A stretch of 11,419 nt of DNA from an uncultured Eubacteriales bacterium (GCA_934567745.1 CAKTJM010000056.1:1-11419), one strand, 5' to 3'. Counted from the first letter of the stretch, positions 1 through 6,589 are shown. Numbers and translations are program-made. Notes: a model not told the origin generated them from the letters alone.

Positions 1-714
1 CTCCACGGCCTTGATCAGGCCCAGGTTGCCCTCCTGGATCAGGTCCAGGAACAGCATGCCGCGGCCGACATAGCGCTTCGCGATGGACACGACCAGACGC
101 AGGTTCGCCTCGGCCAGGTCCTGCTTGGCGTGCTCCCCGGCCTTGATGAGCTTCTCCATCGCCTTGCGGTCCTCGGGGGGCAGCTCGATGCCCTCCTTGT
201 CCATCTCCTCGAGCTGGGCCTTCGCCTCCTGGCCGGAGACCATCGTCTGCGCCAGGGCGACCTCCTGCTCGCTCGTGAGCAGATCGACCTTGCCGATCTC
301 CTTGAGGTACATGCGGACGGGGTCGTCGATGCCGAAGGAATCGACGAGGGTGTTCGGATCGACGATCTCCTCCTCGGGGATCTCCTTGATCTCCTCGATC
401 GGCGGCATGGTGTCCGCGCTGATCTCCGGGAGATAGTCCTCCCCCGCCGTGTCGATGCCCAGGTTCTCCAGCACGTCATAGATCTTGTCCATCTGCTCGG
501 AGCCGAGGTCGATCTCCTCCAGCGTGTCCATGAGCTCGTTCGAGGAGAGACGGCCCTTCTTCTTTCCCTTGTCCAGCAGCTCGCCCAGCTTCTCCGCGCC
601 CTGCTGGCTGCCGACGATCCGCATGATCTCCGCCTTACCGGCCTGCAGCTGCTCGTCGGTGATGTTGAGCATCTTGTTCTCTTTCTCTCTCTTCAGGTCT
701 TTCTTCTCGCTCAT
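1..714 (-). CDS. rpoD: RNA polymerase primary sigma factor RpoD/SigA (N-terminal part, cut by window edge)
   Basis: Primary (housekeeping) sigma factor, which directs core RNA polymerase to -10/-35 promoters. The first 238 residues are visible; the 3' end lies beyond position 1. Residues about 15-90 resemble Gram-positive region 1.1 ([19 protein letters not shown] near 52-70). Region 1.2 follows at about 128-157 ([20 protein letters not shown]). Region 2.1/2.2 starts near 200 with [20 protein letters not shown] and runs into [18 protein letters not shown] at the edge, which is diagnostic of sigma-70 group 1. Between regions 1.2 and 2.1 there are roughly 20 more residues (about 163-197) than I recall for Bacillus SigA. 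The ATG at 714-712 overlaps the dnaG TGA (ATGA), so translation is probably coupled to dnaG. Only a weak GGGAG site precedes it. The helix-turn-helix regions 3 and 4 are not in the window. Confidence 0.97.
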   Translation of the reverse strand, partial: MSEKKDLKREKENKMLNITDEQLQAGKAEIMRIVGSQQGAEKLGELLDKGKKKGRLSSNELMDTLEEIDLGSEQMDKIYDVLENLGIDTAGEDYLPEISADTMPPIEEIKEIPEEEIVDPNTLVDSFGIDDPVRMYLKEIGKVDLLTSEQEVALAQTMVSGQEAKAQLEEMDKEGIELPPEDRKAMEKLIKAGEHAKQDLAEANLRLVVSIAKRYVGRGMLFLDLIQEGNLGLIKAVE

Positions 715-2471
715 GTCGTCCCATCTCCCATCGTTTTCTTTTTTCGGTAGGTGTCACGCGCGGCCAGGAGCGCCGCGCCCTCATCGTCGGTCTGTTTCTT
801 CATCCGCTCCCGCCGCAGGACCGCGCGATAGTCGGCCAGCGCCGCGGGGGCGTTCTCCAGGATCTCCGGCTGGCGCAGGATCGCGGCCAGCAGATCGATC
901 TCGTCCCGGTCCAGTTCGCCCTCGAGCATCCCGAGCTGCGTCGGGCGTCCCTGGCGCAGCCGGTCGCGCAGGACCCCATAGATCTTGCCCAGGGCGGGCG
1001 AGGTGAAGTCCTCCGGCGCCAGGTCCGCCGTCTGGCGCACCAGCGCGCCGTCGAGCATCAGCAGCCGCAGGATCCCCTCCTCCGCGCGGGCGGACCGCGG
1101 GTCCTCATAGCGCAGGGACCGGGCGCGCGGCTGGACCTGGGCCACCGGGACCGCGTCGCGGCGGCGCTCCTTGCGCCGCGCCTCGCGCAGACGGCGGTCG
1201 TAGGCCAGCTTCGCCTCCTGGAGCAGGGCCGCCTTGCCGATGCCGGTCGTCTCGGCGAGACGGCCGGCGTAGACCTCCCGCTCGACCGGGCTGTCCAGCG
1301 AGGCCAGCAGGGCCGCGCCCTCCCGGGCGAACTCCGCCTTCTGGGCGGGCTCGGACAGGTCGTAGCGCCCCTGGAGCTGGCGCAGGCTGTAGTCCATCCG
1401 GTCCTGCGACTGGTCCAGCAGCCGCGCGAAGGCGTCGCGGCCGTAGGTCTTGATGTATTCGTCGGGGTCCTTCGCCCCCTCGACGCGCAGCACGCGGACC
1501 GTCAGGCCCGTCCGTTCGAGCAGCGGGATGGCCCGGTCGGCCGCCTGGATGCCCGCCGCGTCGGCGTCGTAGCAGATGACGACCTCCTTCGTGAACCGTG
1601 CGAGCAGCTGTGCGTGGTCGGCGGTCAGGGCGGTGCCCAGGCTGGCCACCGCGCAGTCGAACCCCGCCTGGTGGAGGGAGATCGTGTCCATGTATCCCTC
1701 CGTCAGCACGAGCCGCCCGAGCTTCGTCGTCTTCGCGAAGTTCAGGGCGAAGAGGTTCCGGCTCTTGTTGAACACGGGGCTGTCGGGGGAGTTGAGGTAC
1801 TTCGGTCCGCCGTCGGCCAGGGCGCGGCCGCCGAAGCCGATCACGTCCCCGCGCAGGTCGATGATGGGGAACATCACGCGGTCGCGGAAGCGGTCGTAGA
1901 ACCCGCCCTTCTTGTTGCTCACCACGAGGCCCGCGTCCATCAGCTCGCTCTTCTCATACCCCTTGTGGGCCATGGCGTTGAGCAGCCCGTCCCAGCTCTC
2001 CCGGGCATAGCCCAGGCCGAAGTGGGTGATGGTCCCCCGGCGCAGGCCGCGCCCGGTGAGATAGTCCCAGCCGTTCCGCCCCTCCGGCGAGAGGAGCTGG
2101 CTGTGGAAGTAGCGCGCGGCATCCCGGTTGAGCGCCAGCAGCCGCGCGCGGCGCTGCCGCCCGCGGGCGTCGCCGCCGTCCTCGGGGACCTCCAGCCCGG
2201 CGCGCTTGGCCAGGAGCCGGATCGCGTCGGGGTACGGCAGGTTCTCCACGTCCATCACGAACGAGATGACCCCGCCGCCCTTTCCGCAGCCGAAGCAGTG
2301 GTACATCTGGCGGTCCTGGATGACGTGGAAGGACGGGGTCTTCTCCCCGTGGAAGGGGCACAGGCCCCAGTAGCTCCCCCCCTTGGGCGTGAGCGTGACG
2401 TAGTCCGAGACCACGTCCACGATGTCGCTGCGCGCCACCAGCTCGTCGATGAACTCCCGTGGGATCGCCAA
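711..2471 (-). CDS. dnaG: DNA primase DnaG
   Basis: Synthesises RNA primers for Okazaki fragments and for replication start, working with the DnaB-type helicase. The 586 residues are normal for the family. The N-terminal CHC2 zinc finger is intact (C38, H41, C59, C62; [13 protein letters not shown]). The central RNA-polymerase and TOPRIM core carries EGYMD (E258) and DADAAG (D302, D304), followed by DPDEY (336-340); these are the expected metal-binding acidic residues. The region from about 450 to the end is a divergent helical domain where DnaG proteins contact the helicase. The start is TTG at 2471-2469: it gives the family-typical N-terminus [19 protein letters not shown], and an AGGAGG lies 7 bases upstream at 2479-2484. 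The gene lies 43 bases after dgt and overlaps rpoD by 4 bases, so it is the middle gene of a three-gene operon. An out-of-frame ATG with its own ribosome-binding site lies just upstream (see findings). Confidence 0.98.
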   Translation of the reverse strand: MAIPREFIDELVARSDIVDVVSDYVTLTPKGGSYWGLCPFHGEKTPSFHVIQDRQMYHCFGCGKGGGVISFVMDVENLPYPDAIRLLAKRAGLEVPEDGGDARGRQRRARLLALNRDAARYFHSQLLSPEGRNGWDYLTGRGLRRGTITHFGLGYARESWDGLLNAMAHKGYEKSELMDAGLVVSNKKGGFYDRFRDRVMFPIIDLRGDVIGFGGRALADGGPKYLNSPDSPVFNKSRNLFALNFAKTTKLGRLVLTEGYMDTISLHQAGFDCAVASLGTALTADHAQLLARFTKEVVICYDADAAGIQAADRAIPLLERTGLTVRVLRVEGAKDPDEYIKTYGRDAFARLLDQSQDRMDYSLRQLQGRYDLSEPAQKAEFAREGAALLASLDSPVEREVYAGRLAETTGIGKAALLQEAKLAYDRRLREARRKERRRDAVPVAQVQPRARSLRYEDPRSARAEEGILRLLMLDGALVRQTADLAPEDFTSPALGKIYGVLRDRLRQGRPTQLGMLEGELDRDEIDLLAAILRQPEILENAPAALADYRAVLRRERMKKQTDDEGAALLAARDTYRKKKTMGDGTT

Positions 2472-2478
2472 GGGCCTG

Positions 2479-2484
2479 CCTCCT
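2479..2484 (-). promoter_or_regulatory. Ribosome-binding site that fixes the TTG start of dnaG
   Basis: Minus-strand AGGAGG, 7 bases before TTG at 2471-2469. There is no in-frame ATG or GTG nearby. The nearest upstream ATG (2491-2489) is in another frame. This site, with the conserved N-terminal sequence that follows, supports TTG as the true start. Confidence 0.85.
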
Positions 2485-2514
2485 CTCGCATGTCCGTGAT
2501 CCTCCGGCCCGGTC

Positions 2515-3519
2515 CTATTTCACCGACCAGGCGAAGGGGATGAACGCCTCATAGTATTTCTCGACGGCGTACTTGTCCGTCATCCCGGCGACATAGTCGC
2601 ACACCGCCCGGTCCACGCCCTCGCGCAGACGGATGTCCTGATAGTCGGGCGGGAGCTTGTCCGGGTCCTTCTGATAGTAGTCGAACAGCCGCGCGATCAT
2701 GTCCTGGGCCTTCGACTCCTCCCCCTTGGCGCGGGGGTTGCGATAGACCGCCTCGAACATGAAGCTCCGCAGGTCCTGCATCGCCTTCGCGCAGGCCGGG
2801 GACTGCTGGATGCGGTCCCGGCCCTGGCTCGACCGGATGACGTCGCCGGTCAGGGTGTTTATCCTGCCCCGGTGGTCGAAGCCGAGCACCTGCGACACGT
2901 CCAGCGGGATGTCCATCGGATAGATGATCCCGCCACGCATCGCGTCGTCGATGTCGTGGTTGATGTACGCGATCTGGTCCGAGACCCGGACGATCTGGCC
3001 CTCCAGCGTCTCGGCCCGGTCCGGGCCGGTGTGGAAGACGATGCCGCGCCGGACCTCGTAGCAGAGGTTCAGCCCGTCGCCGCCGTTCTCCAGCCGGTCC
3101 ACTACGCGCAGCGACTGCTCGTTGTGGTGGAACCCGCCGGGCATGATCTGGTCGAGCACCCGCTCCCCGGCGTGGCCGAAGGGCGTGTGGCCCAGGTCGT
3201 GGCCGAGGGCGATCGCCTCGGTCAGATCCTCGTTCAGCCCCAGGCCGCGCGCGATGGTCCGCGCGATGCGGGAGACCTCCAGCGTGTGGGTCATCCGCGT
3301 GCGGTAGTGGTCGCCCTCCGGCTGGAGGAAGACCTGCGTCTTGTGCATCAGCCGCCGGAACGACTTGGAGTGGACGATCCGGTCCACGTCCCGCTGGTAG
3401 CAGGTCCGGATGGCGCACGGCGGCTCGTCCCGCTGGCGGCCCTTCGAGGACGCCGCCAGGGACGCGAAGGGCGAGAGCATCTGCCGCTCCTGCTCCTCCG
3501 TCCGCTCTCTCAGCTCCAT
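2515..3519 (-). CDS. dgt: Deoxyguanosinetriphosphate triphosphohydrolase-like protein (HD domain)
   Basis: Predicted dNTP triphosphohydrolase, which splits dNTPs (classically dGTP) into deoxynucleoside and tripolyphosphate and so tunes the dNTP pool. The protein has 334 residues, usual for the shorter Gram-positive type. The N-terminal half shows YQRDVDRIVHSKSFRRLMHK (41-60) and the metal-binding HD motif: H78 in RMTHTLE, H107-D108 in ALGHDLGHTPFGHAGE, and probably D181 in VSDQIAYINHDIDD. I chose ATG 3519-3517 because it follows GAGGTGAGG with 8-base spacing and gives the family-like N-terminus MELRERTEEQERQMLSP; the frame stays open to 3858, but that part is antisense to yigZ and looks like noise. 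It is the first gene of the dgt-dnaG-rpoD unit. Substrate choice (dGTP or a broader range) cannot be read from sequence. Confidence 0.95.
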   Translation of the reverse strand: MELRERTEEQERQMLSPFASLAASSKGRQRDEPPCAIRTCYQRDVDRIVHSKSFRRLMHKTQVFLQPEGDHYRTRMTHTLEVSRIARTIARGLGLNEDLTEAIALGHDLGHTPFGHAGERVLDQIMPGGFHHNEQSLRVVDRLENGGDGLNLCYEVRRGIVFHTGPDRAETLEGQIVRVSDQIAYINHDIDDAMRGGIIYPMDIPLDVSQVLGFDHRGRINTLTGDVIRSSQGRDRIQQSPACAKAMQDLRSFMFEAVYRNPRAKGEESKAQDMIARLFDYYQKDPDKLPPDYQDIRLREGVDRAVCDYVAGMTDKYAVEKYYEAFIPFAWSVK

Positions 3520-3545
3520 GGTCCTCACCTCGCTCTTTCGCCTGG

Positions 3546-3566
3546 GTGTCGGCGGGCATTCGACAC
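3546..3566 (-). repeat. dgt leader: Inverted repeat in the dgt leader (6-bp arms, 9-base spacer)
   Basis: On the minus strand GTGTCG and CGACAC are separated by AATGCCCGC, between the AT-rich candidate promoter and the dgt ribosome-binding site. It could be a small hairpin in the 5' leader or an operator half-site pair. The arms are short, so chance is possible in such G+C-rich DNA. Confidence 0.3.
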
Positions 3567-3583
3567 GCTCTGCCCGTCTTACT

Positions 3584-3591
3584 ACTATATA
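3584..3591 (-). promoter_or_regulatory. Candidate -10 element for the dgt-dnaG-rpoD operon
   Basis: The minus strand reads TATATAGT. TATAGT (3589-3584) matches the sigma-A -10 consensus at five of six bases and is the only AT-rich patch in this intergenic region, about 65 bases before the dgt start. No -35 match is present 16-18 bases upstream, because that interval is filled by the perfect inverted repeat at 3593-3625. The promoter may therefore be weak or depend on a factor. The call rests on the -10 match and position alone. Confidence 0.35.
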
Positions 3592-3592
3592 C

Positions 3593-3633
3593 GCGGGCCA
3601 TGGCCGGATCCCTGCCATGGCCCGCACTTTTTT
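3593..3633 (+). terminator. Perfect 12-bp hairpin with a T6 tract, oriented as a plus-strand terminator
   Basis: GCGGGCCATGGC (3593-3604) and its exact reverse complement (3614-3625) flank a 9-base loop. On the plus strand the stem is followed by AC and six T residues (3628-3633), a classic intrinsic terminator. On the minus strand, where all the genes lie, the stem is preceded by the A-run and followed by GTATATAG, a poor U-tract. It sits 11 bases past the yigZ stop and ahead of dgt. It may terminate weakly in the gene direction, block antisense transcription into yigZ, protect the yigZ mRNA end, or act as an operator. The inverted repeat itself is certain; its function is not. Confidence 0.55.
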
Positions 3634-3644
3634 CGGGGAAGCGC

Positions 3645-4274
3645 TCAGCCCTCCTCGACCGCGCGGAAGCACTCGCCCAGCTTCTCCGCCGCCACCTGGC
3701 CGGCGGACAGCTCGGTCACGCGCTGCGCGAAGCGGTCCCACTGCTCGGCCGGGAGGAGGAGGTACAGCGTCACGTCGGCCGCCCAGGCGACCTCCTCCAC
3801 GATGCCGTCCGCCGCCGCGACCTCGAGCTTCATCCGCTCGAAGAGCGCGTAGGGGCACGCGACCGCGCCCTGCGCCCAGAGCCGCACGACCGCGCGGCCC
3901 GCCTCGCTCAGTGCGTCCTTCGCCGCCTTGCTGTAGGCGCGCAGGAGGCCGCCCGTCCCGAGCAGCACCCCGCCGAAGTACCGTGTCACCACGCAGCAGA
4001 CGTCCTCCACGCCCTCACGGCGGAAGACCTCCAGCATCGGCTGGCCCGCCGAGCCCTGCGGCTCGCCGTCGTCCGACCAGCGGTCCACGCTGCCCTCATG
4101 CAGGCGGTAGCACCAGCAGTTGTGCCGGGCGTCGTAGTGCTTGGTCTTGGTGGCCGCGATCCTCGCGCGCGCCTCCTCCTCGCTGGCGACCCGCCAGACG
4201 TAGCCGAGGAAGCGGGAGCGCTTCTCCACGACCTCGCTCGTCCCCTCACCGGCGGGGACATAGTATCCTGCCAT
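3645..4274 (-). CDS. yigZ: YigZ / IMPACT (UPF0029) family protein
   Basis: The 209-residue protein has the usual length for bacterial YigZ-type proteins. The N-terminal UPF0029 domain (about 10-125) contains KRSRFLGYV (18-26), SDDGEPQGSAGQPML (67-81) and the family signature VVTRYFGGVLLGTGGLLRAY (95-114). The C-terminal part (about 135-205) matches the place of the small DUF1949 ferredoxin-like domain. Relatives of IMPACT are linked to translation and stress in eukaryotes; the biochemical role of the bacterial members is not settled, so none is asserted here. The ATG at 4274 follows AGGAGG with 8-base spacing. The gene lies 59 bases after hflX with no terminator between them, so it probably ends the flavin reductase-hflX-yigZ transcript; the pairing with a ribosome-splitting GTPase is suggestive of a shared translation-stress role. 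Confidence 0.93.
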   Translation of the reverse strand: MAGYYVPAGEGTSEVVEKRSRFLGYVWRVASEEEARARIAATKTKHYDARHNCWCYRLHEGSVDRWSDDGEPQGSAGQPMLEVFRREGVEDVCCVVTRYFGGVLLGTGGLLRAYSKAAKDALSEAGRAVVRLWAQGAVACPYALFERMKLEVAAADGIVEEVAWAADVTLYLLLPAEQWDRFAQRVTELSAGQVAAEKLGECFRAVEEG

Positions 4275-4333
4275 CGTGCGCGCCTCCTCTCATCGTTCGT
4301 ATCTCCGCGCCGTCGCTGTCCGGACGACCGCGC

Positions 4334-5635
4334 TCACCACGGCTCGTCCGGCTCCGGCGGGCGGTCCGTCCAATAGTCCCGCACCTGGCCGAGCACCTTC
4401 TCCGAGCACACCGCCGTGACCCGGATCGTGTCGGCATACTCCACCGACTCGACCTTCGCCTCGCGGTAGAGCATGTCCAGCAGCCCGCCCTTGTCGTAGG
4501 GCAGGGCCAGCTCCACCCGGTGGAAGCCGGTGTCCAGCCGCTGGCGGATCATCTCCATCAGCGTGTCCAGCCCCTCGCCGGTCCTGGCGGAGATGGAGAC
4601 GATGTCCTTCCCGTGCGGGCGGATGTCGCCGACGTAGACGTCGGACTTGTTGAAGACGTCGATCCGCGGCGTGCCCTCCGCGCCGAGCTGGCGGATCAGG
4701 CGCTCGACCACGTCCGCCTGCTCCCGCCATTCGGGGTTCGAGGCGTCGATGACGTGGAGGATCAGGTCCGCGTAGGTCAGCTCCTCCAGCGTGGCCTTGA
4801 AGGCCTCGACCAGGTGGTGCGGCAGCTTGCGGATGAACCCGACCGTATCGGAGATCAGTACCGTGCAGGTGTCCGAGACGGTCAGGGTCCGCGTCGTCGT
4901 GTCGAGGGTGTCGAACAGCCGGTTGCGGGCCGGGATCCCCGCGCCGGTCAGGGCGTTGAGGAGCGTCGATTTGCCCGCGTTCGTGTAGCCGACGATCGCC
5001 ACCACCGGCACCTCGTTCTTCTCGCGGCGGTCGCGCTGGACCGCGCGGATGCGGCGGACCTCCTCGAGGTCCTCCGCCAGCTTGGCGATCTTGCGGCGGA
5101 TGTGGCGGCGGTCGGTCTCGAGCTGGGTCTCGCCGGGGCCGCGCGTGCCGATCGGCGACTTGCCGCCGGAGGCCGTCTGGCGGACCAGATGGCCCCACAT
5201 GCCCGTCAGGCGCGGCAGCAGGTAGCGGTACTGCGCCAGCTCGACCTGGAGCCGGCCCTCCCGCGTCCGGGCACGCTGGGCGAAGATGTCCAGGATGAGG
5301 CCCGCGCGGTCGATGACCTGCACGCCGATGTCCTCCGTCAGGACCCGCTGCTGGGAGGGGGAGAGCTCATTGTCGAAGACGACCAGCTGGGCCTCCTGGG
5401 CCTGCACCAGCGCCCGGACCTCCTCCACCTTGCCCTCGCCGATGAAGGTCCGCGCCTCCGGCGTGGGGCGGACCTGCAGGACCGTGCCCACGCACGTCCC
5501 GCCCGCCGTCTCGACCAGGGCGGCCAGCTCCTCCAGGCTCGCCTCGCTCGCGTTGTCCTCTGCGGGCAGGCTGTGCGCCGACAGGCCCACCAGGACCGCG
5601 CGCTCCCGCGTCTCTTCCGTGTGCTGTTCCGTCAT
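4334..5635 (-). CDS. hflX: GTPase HflX
   Basis: GTPase that binds the large ribosomal subunit and, in studied bacteria, splits stalled or stress-inactivated 70S ribosomes. The 433 residues are typical. The N-terminal HflX domain (about 12-200) has FIGEGKVEEV (64-73), FDNELSPSQQRVL (87-99), the coiled region before the GTPase, and GPGETQLETDRRHIRRKI (167-184). The G domain follows: G1 GYTNAGKS (216-223), a conserved T-rich switch (TLDTTTR, 243-249), G3 DTVG (263-266), G4 NKSD (329-332) and G5 SAR (349-351). All nucleotide-binding motifs are intact. The ATG at 5635 follows AAGGAGG with 8-base spacing. It starts 37 bases after the flavin reductase gene and is followed by yigZ, so co-transcription is likely. 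Confidence 0.98.
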   Translation of the reverse strand: MTEQHTEETRERAVLVGLSAHSLPAEDNASEASLEELAALVETAGGTCVGTVLQVRPTPEARTFIGEGKVEEVRALVQAQEAQLVVFDNELSPSQQRVLTEDIGVQVIDRAGLILDIFAQRARTREGRLQVELAQYRYLLPRLTGMWGHLVRQTASGGKSPIGTRGPGETQLETDRRHIRRKIAKLAEDLEEVRRIRAVQRDRREKNEVPVVAIVGYTNAGKSTLLNALTGAGIPARNRLFDTLDTTTRTLTVSDTCTVLISDTVGFIRKLPHHLVEAFKATLEELTYADLILHVIDASNPEWREQADVVERLIRQLGAEGTPRIDVFNKSDVYVGDIRPHGKDIVSISARTGEGLDTLMEMIRQRLDTGFHRVELALPYDKGGLLDMLYREAKVESVEYADTIRVTAVCSEKVLGQVRDYWTDRPPEPDEPW

Positions 5636-5672
5636 GGGGCCTTCCTCCTTTTCGTTGGTCCCGATCCGGATG

Positions 5673-6173
5673 TCACTCCTTCACGAGCACGTCCGTGATC
5701 TCACCGAAGTACATCCGGTGATAGTCCTGCGCCGGGTACTCGGCCAGCGCGCCCGCGTCCATATGCGCAGGGTCGAGGTCCTGCCAATACCGCTTCCTGC
5801 AAACGAGCACCAGCCGCGCCTCCTCGATGTACGGCGCGTCCGGACCGGCCAGGCCGACATGGAAGCCGCATTCCGCGAACTTGTCCGTGTCCCGCCCGCT
5901 CGTCGCGCCGCACAGGGCCAGCTGCTCCCGCCAGCCGTCGCCGAAGAACGAGAGCGTGAACATCGGGGACGTCTCCAGGAACTCGTAGGTGTACCGCTGG
6001 GGACGGACGTAGATGGTCGCCATCGGCTTCTCCCACAGGACGCCCAGGCCGCCCCAGCTGGCGGTCATCGTGTTGCACCGGTCCCCGGTGCCCGCGGTGA
6101 TGAGGGCCCAGTCGTCGTCGAGGAGCGTGAAGACGTTCTCCTTGAGCTGCTTGGGGTCGATCGATCGAAACAT
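5673..6173 (-). CDS. Flavin reductase-like / flavoredoxin family protein
   Basis: The 166-residue protein belongs to the FMN-binding split-barrel flavin reductase-like family (DIM6/NTAB type). Family-like stretches are NTMTASWGGLG (34-44), RPQRYTYEF (57-65), TLSFFG (73-78), CGATSGRDTDKF (88-99) and, near the end, DYHRMYFGEI (150-159). It probably binds FMN and either reduces flavin with NAD(P)H or carries electrons as a flavoredoxin; the partner cannot be told from sequence. The ATG at 6173 is preferred because AGGAGG (6182-6187) lies 8 bases upstream. An in-frame ATG at 6197 would add eight residues but would place that ribosome-binding site inside the gene. It is the first gene of the unit with hflX and yigZ, after the rpmE terminator. 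No convincing promoter is visible before it. Confidence 0.9.
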   Translation of the reverse strand: MFRSIDPKQLKENVFTLLDDDWALITAGTGDRCNTMTASWGGLGVLWEKPMATIYVRPQRYTYEFLETSPMFTLSFFGDGWREQLALCGATSGRDTDKFAECGFHVGLAGPDAPYIEEARLVLVCRKRYWQDLDPAHMDAGALAEYPAQDYHRMYFGEITDVLVKE

Positions 6174-6181
6174 AGCGTTCT

Positions 6182-6187
6182 CCTCCT
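6182..6187 (-). promoter_or_regulatory. Ribosome-binding site that fixes the flavin reductase start
   Basis: Minus-strand AGGAGG, 8 bases before the ATG at 6173-6171. It decides between this start and the in-frame ATGs at 6197-6195 and 6194-6192, which have no such site at proper spacing. Confidence 0.8.
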
Positions 6188-6197
6188 GATCCATCAT

Positions 6198-6223
6198 GAT
6201 GAAGTATTTTGCCCTCCTTCATC
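6198..6223 (-). repeat. Inverted repeat upstream of the flavin reductase gene (7-bp arms, 12-base spacer)
   Basis: The minus strand carries GATGAAG and CTTCATC separated by 12 AT-richer bases, shortly before the ribosome-binding site. This could be an operator or a small leader hairpin. Sequence alone does not decide. Confidence 0.35.
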
Positions 6224-6232
6224 CTATGCACG

Positions 6233-6244
6233 GCCCCGCGGGGC
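6233..6244. repeat. Perfect 12-bp palindrome GCCCCGCGGGGC
   Basis: An uninterrupted palindrome in the short gap between the rpmE terminator and the flavin reductase gene. It could bind a dimeric regulator, but pure G/C palindromes also arise easily by chance in this base composition. Confidence 0.35.
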
Positions 6245-6255
6245 GTTGCAGCGAC

Positions 6256-6285
6256 GGAAAAACCCGTGCCGGTGTGGCACGGGTT
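6256..6285 (-). terminator. Intrinsic terminator of rpmE
   Basis: On the minus strand AACCCGTGCC and GGCACGGGTT form a perfect 10-bp stem around a 5-base loop (6271-6275). The stem runs straight into a T-run (complement of A6258-6262). It begins 11 bases after the rpmE stop codon. Stem strength, U-tract and position all agree. It separates rpmE from the flavin reductase-hflX-yigZ genes, although some read-through could feed them. Confidence 0.92.
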
Positions 6286-6296
6286 CGTGATCCTTA

Positions 6297-6500
6297 TCAG
6301 TTCTCCAGACCGAACTTCTTGTTGAAGCGGCTGACGCGACCGCCAGTATCCACCATCTTCTGCTTACCGGTAAAGAAGGGGTGACACTTGGAGCAAACTT
6401 CTACTCGGATGTCCTTCTTGGTCGATCTCGTCTCGATGACATTGCCGCAAGCACATCTGATGGTGGTCTGCTCGTACTTGGGATGGATGCCTTCCTTCAT
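6297..6500 (-). CDS. rpmE: 50S ribosomal protein L31 (bL31), zinc-binding type
   Basis: Component of the large ribosomal subunit near the central protuberance, involved in bridging the subunits. It has 67 residues, starting MKEGIHPKY as is typical. Four cysteines, C16 and C18 (IRCACGN) and C36 and C39 ([14 protein letters not shown]), make this the zinc-containing C+ form. In bacteria that also carry a cysteine-free paralogue the two swap under zinc limitation; no paralogue is in this window. The ATG at 6500 follows AGAGGTG. The gene is visibly less G+C-rich than its neighbours, with many A/T-ending codons, as expected for a highly expressed ribosomal protein. It stands alone between its own promoter and terminator. 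Confidence 0.98.
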   Translation of the reverse strand: MKEGIHPKYEQTTIRCACGNVIETRSTKKDIRVEVCSKCHPFFTGKQKMVDTGGRVSRFNKKFGLEN

Positions 6501-6524
6501 GCGTGTTCACCTCTTTCTGATGTC

Positions 6525-6550
6525 AAAAAATCGCTGCTCCCTAAGGGCGC
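6525..6550 (-). other. Possible small structured leader of rpmE
   Basis: The predicted transcript would begin near 6550. Its first bases GCGCCC can pair with GGGAGC (one mismatch) across a UUA loop (6550-6536), followed five bases later by six U residues (complement of A6525-6530) just before the ribosome-binding site. This might stabilise the 5' end or act as a weak attenuator. The stem is short and imperfect. Confidence 0.3.
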
Positions 6551-6556
6551 TCATAC

Positions 6557-6585
6557 ATATTACCACTTTTGACGCGAAATTGCAA
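6557..6585 (-). promoter_or_regulatory. Sigma-A-type promoter of rpmE
   Basis: On the minus strand: -35 TTGCAA (6585-6580), a 17-base spacer, then -10 TAATAT (6562-6557) preceded by TGG, an extended -10 TGn. Each hexamer matches consensus at four of six bases, and spacing is ideal. The implied start is near 6550, giving a leader of about 50 bases before rpmE. This is one of the few AT-rich spots in the window. Confidence 0.8.
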
Positions 6586-6589
6586 CTAC

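Noticed and set aside
1614..2543. Plus-strand open frame of 309 codons opposite dnaG
   Set aside because: Shadow of the primase gene; no motif and no ribosome-binding site of note.
3520..3858. Upstream extension of the dgt reading frame by 113 codons
   Set aside because: The extension runs antisense through yigZ and across the intergenic hairpin; the ATG at 3519 has a good Shine-Dalgarno and the family N-terminus.
3410..5698. Plus-strand open frame of 762 codons opposite yigZ and hflX
   Set aside because: Antisense to two well-supported genes; the translation is Arg/Pro/Ala-rich and resembles no protein family.
6174..6197. In-frame ATGs that would extend the flavin reductase by up to eight residues
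   Set aside because: They would put the strong AGGAGG inside the coding region and lack a properly spaced site of their own.
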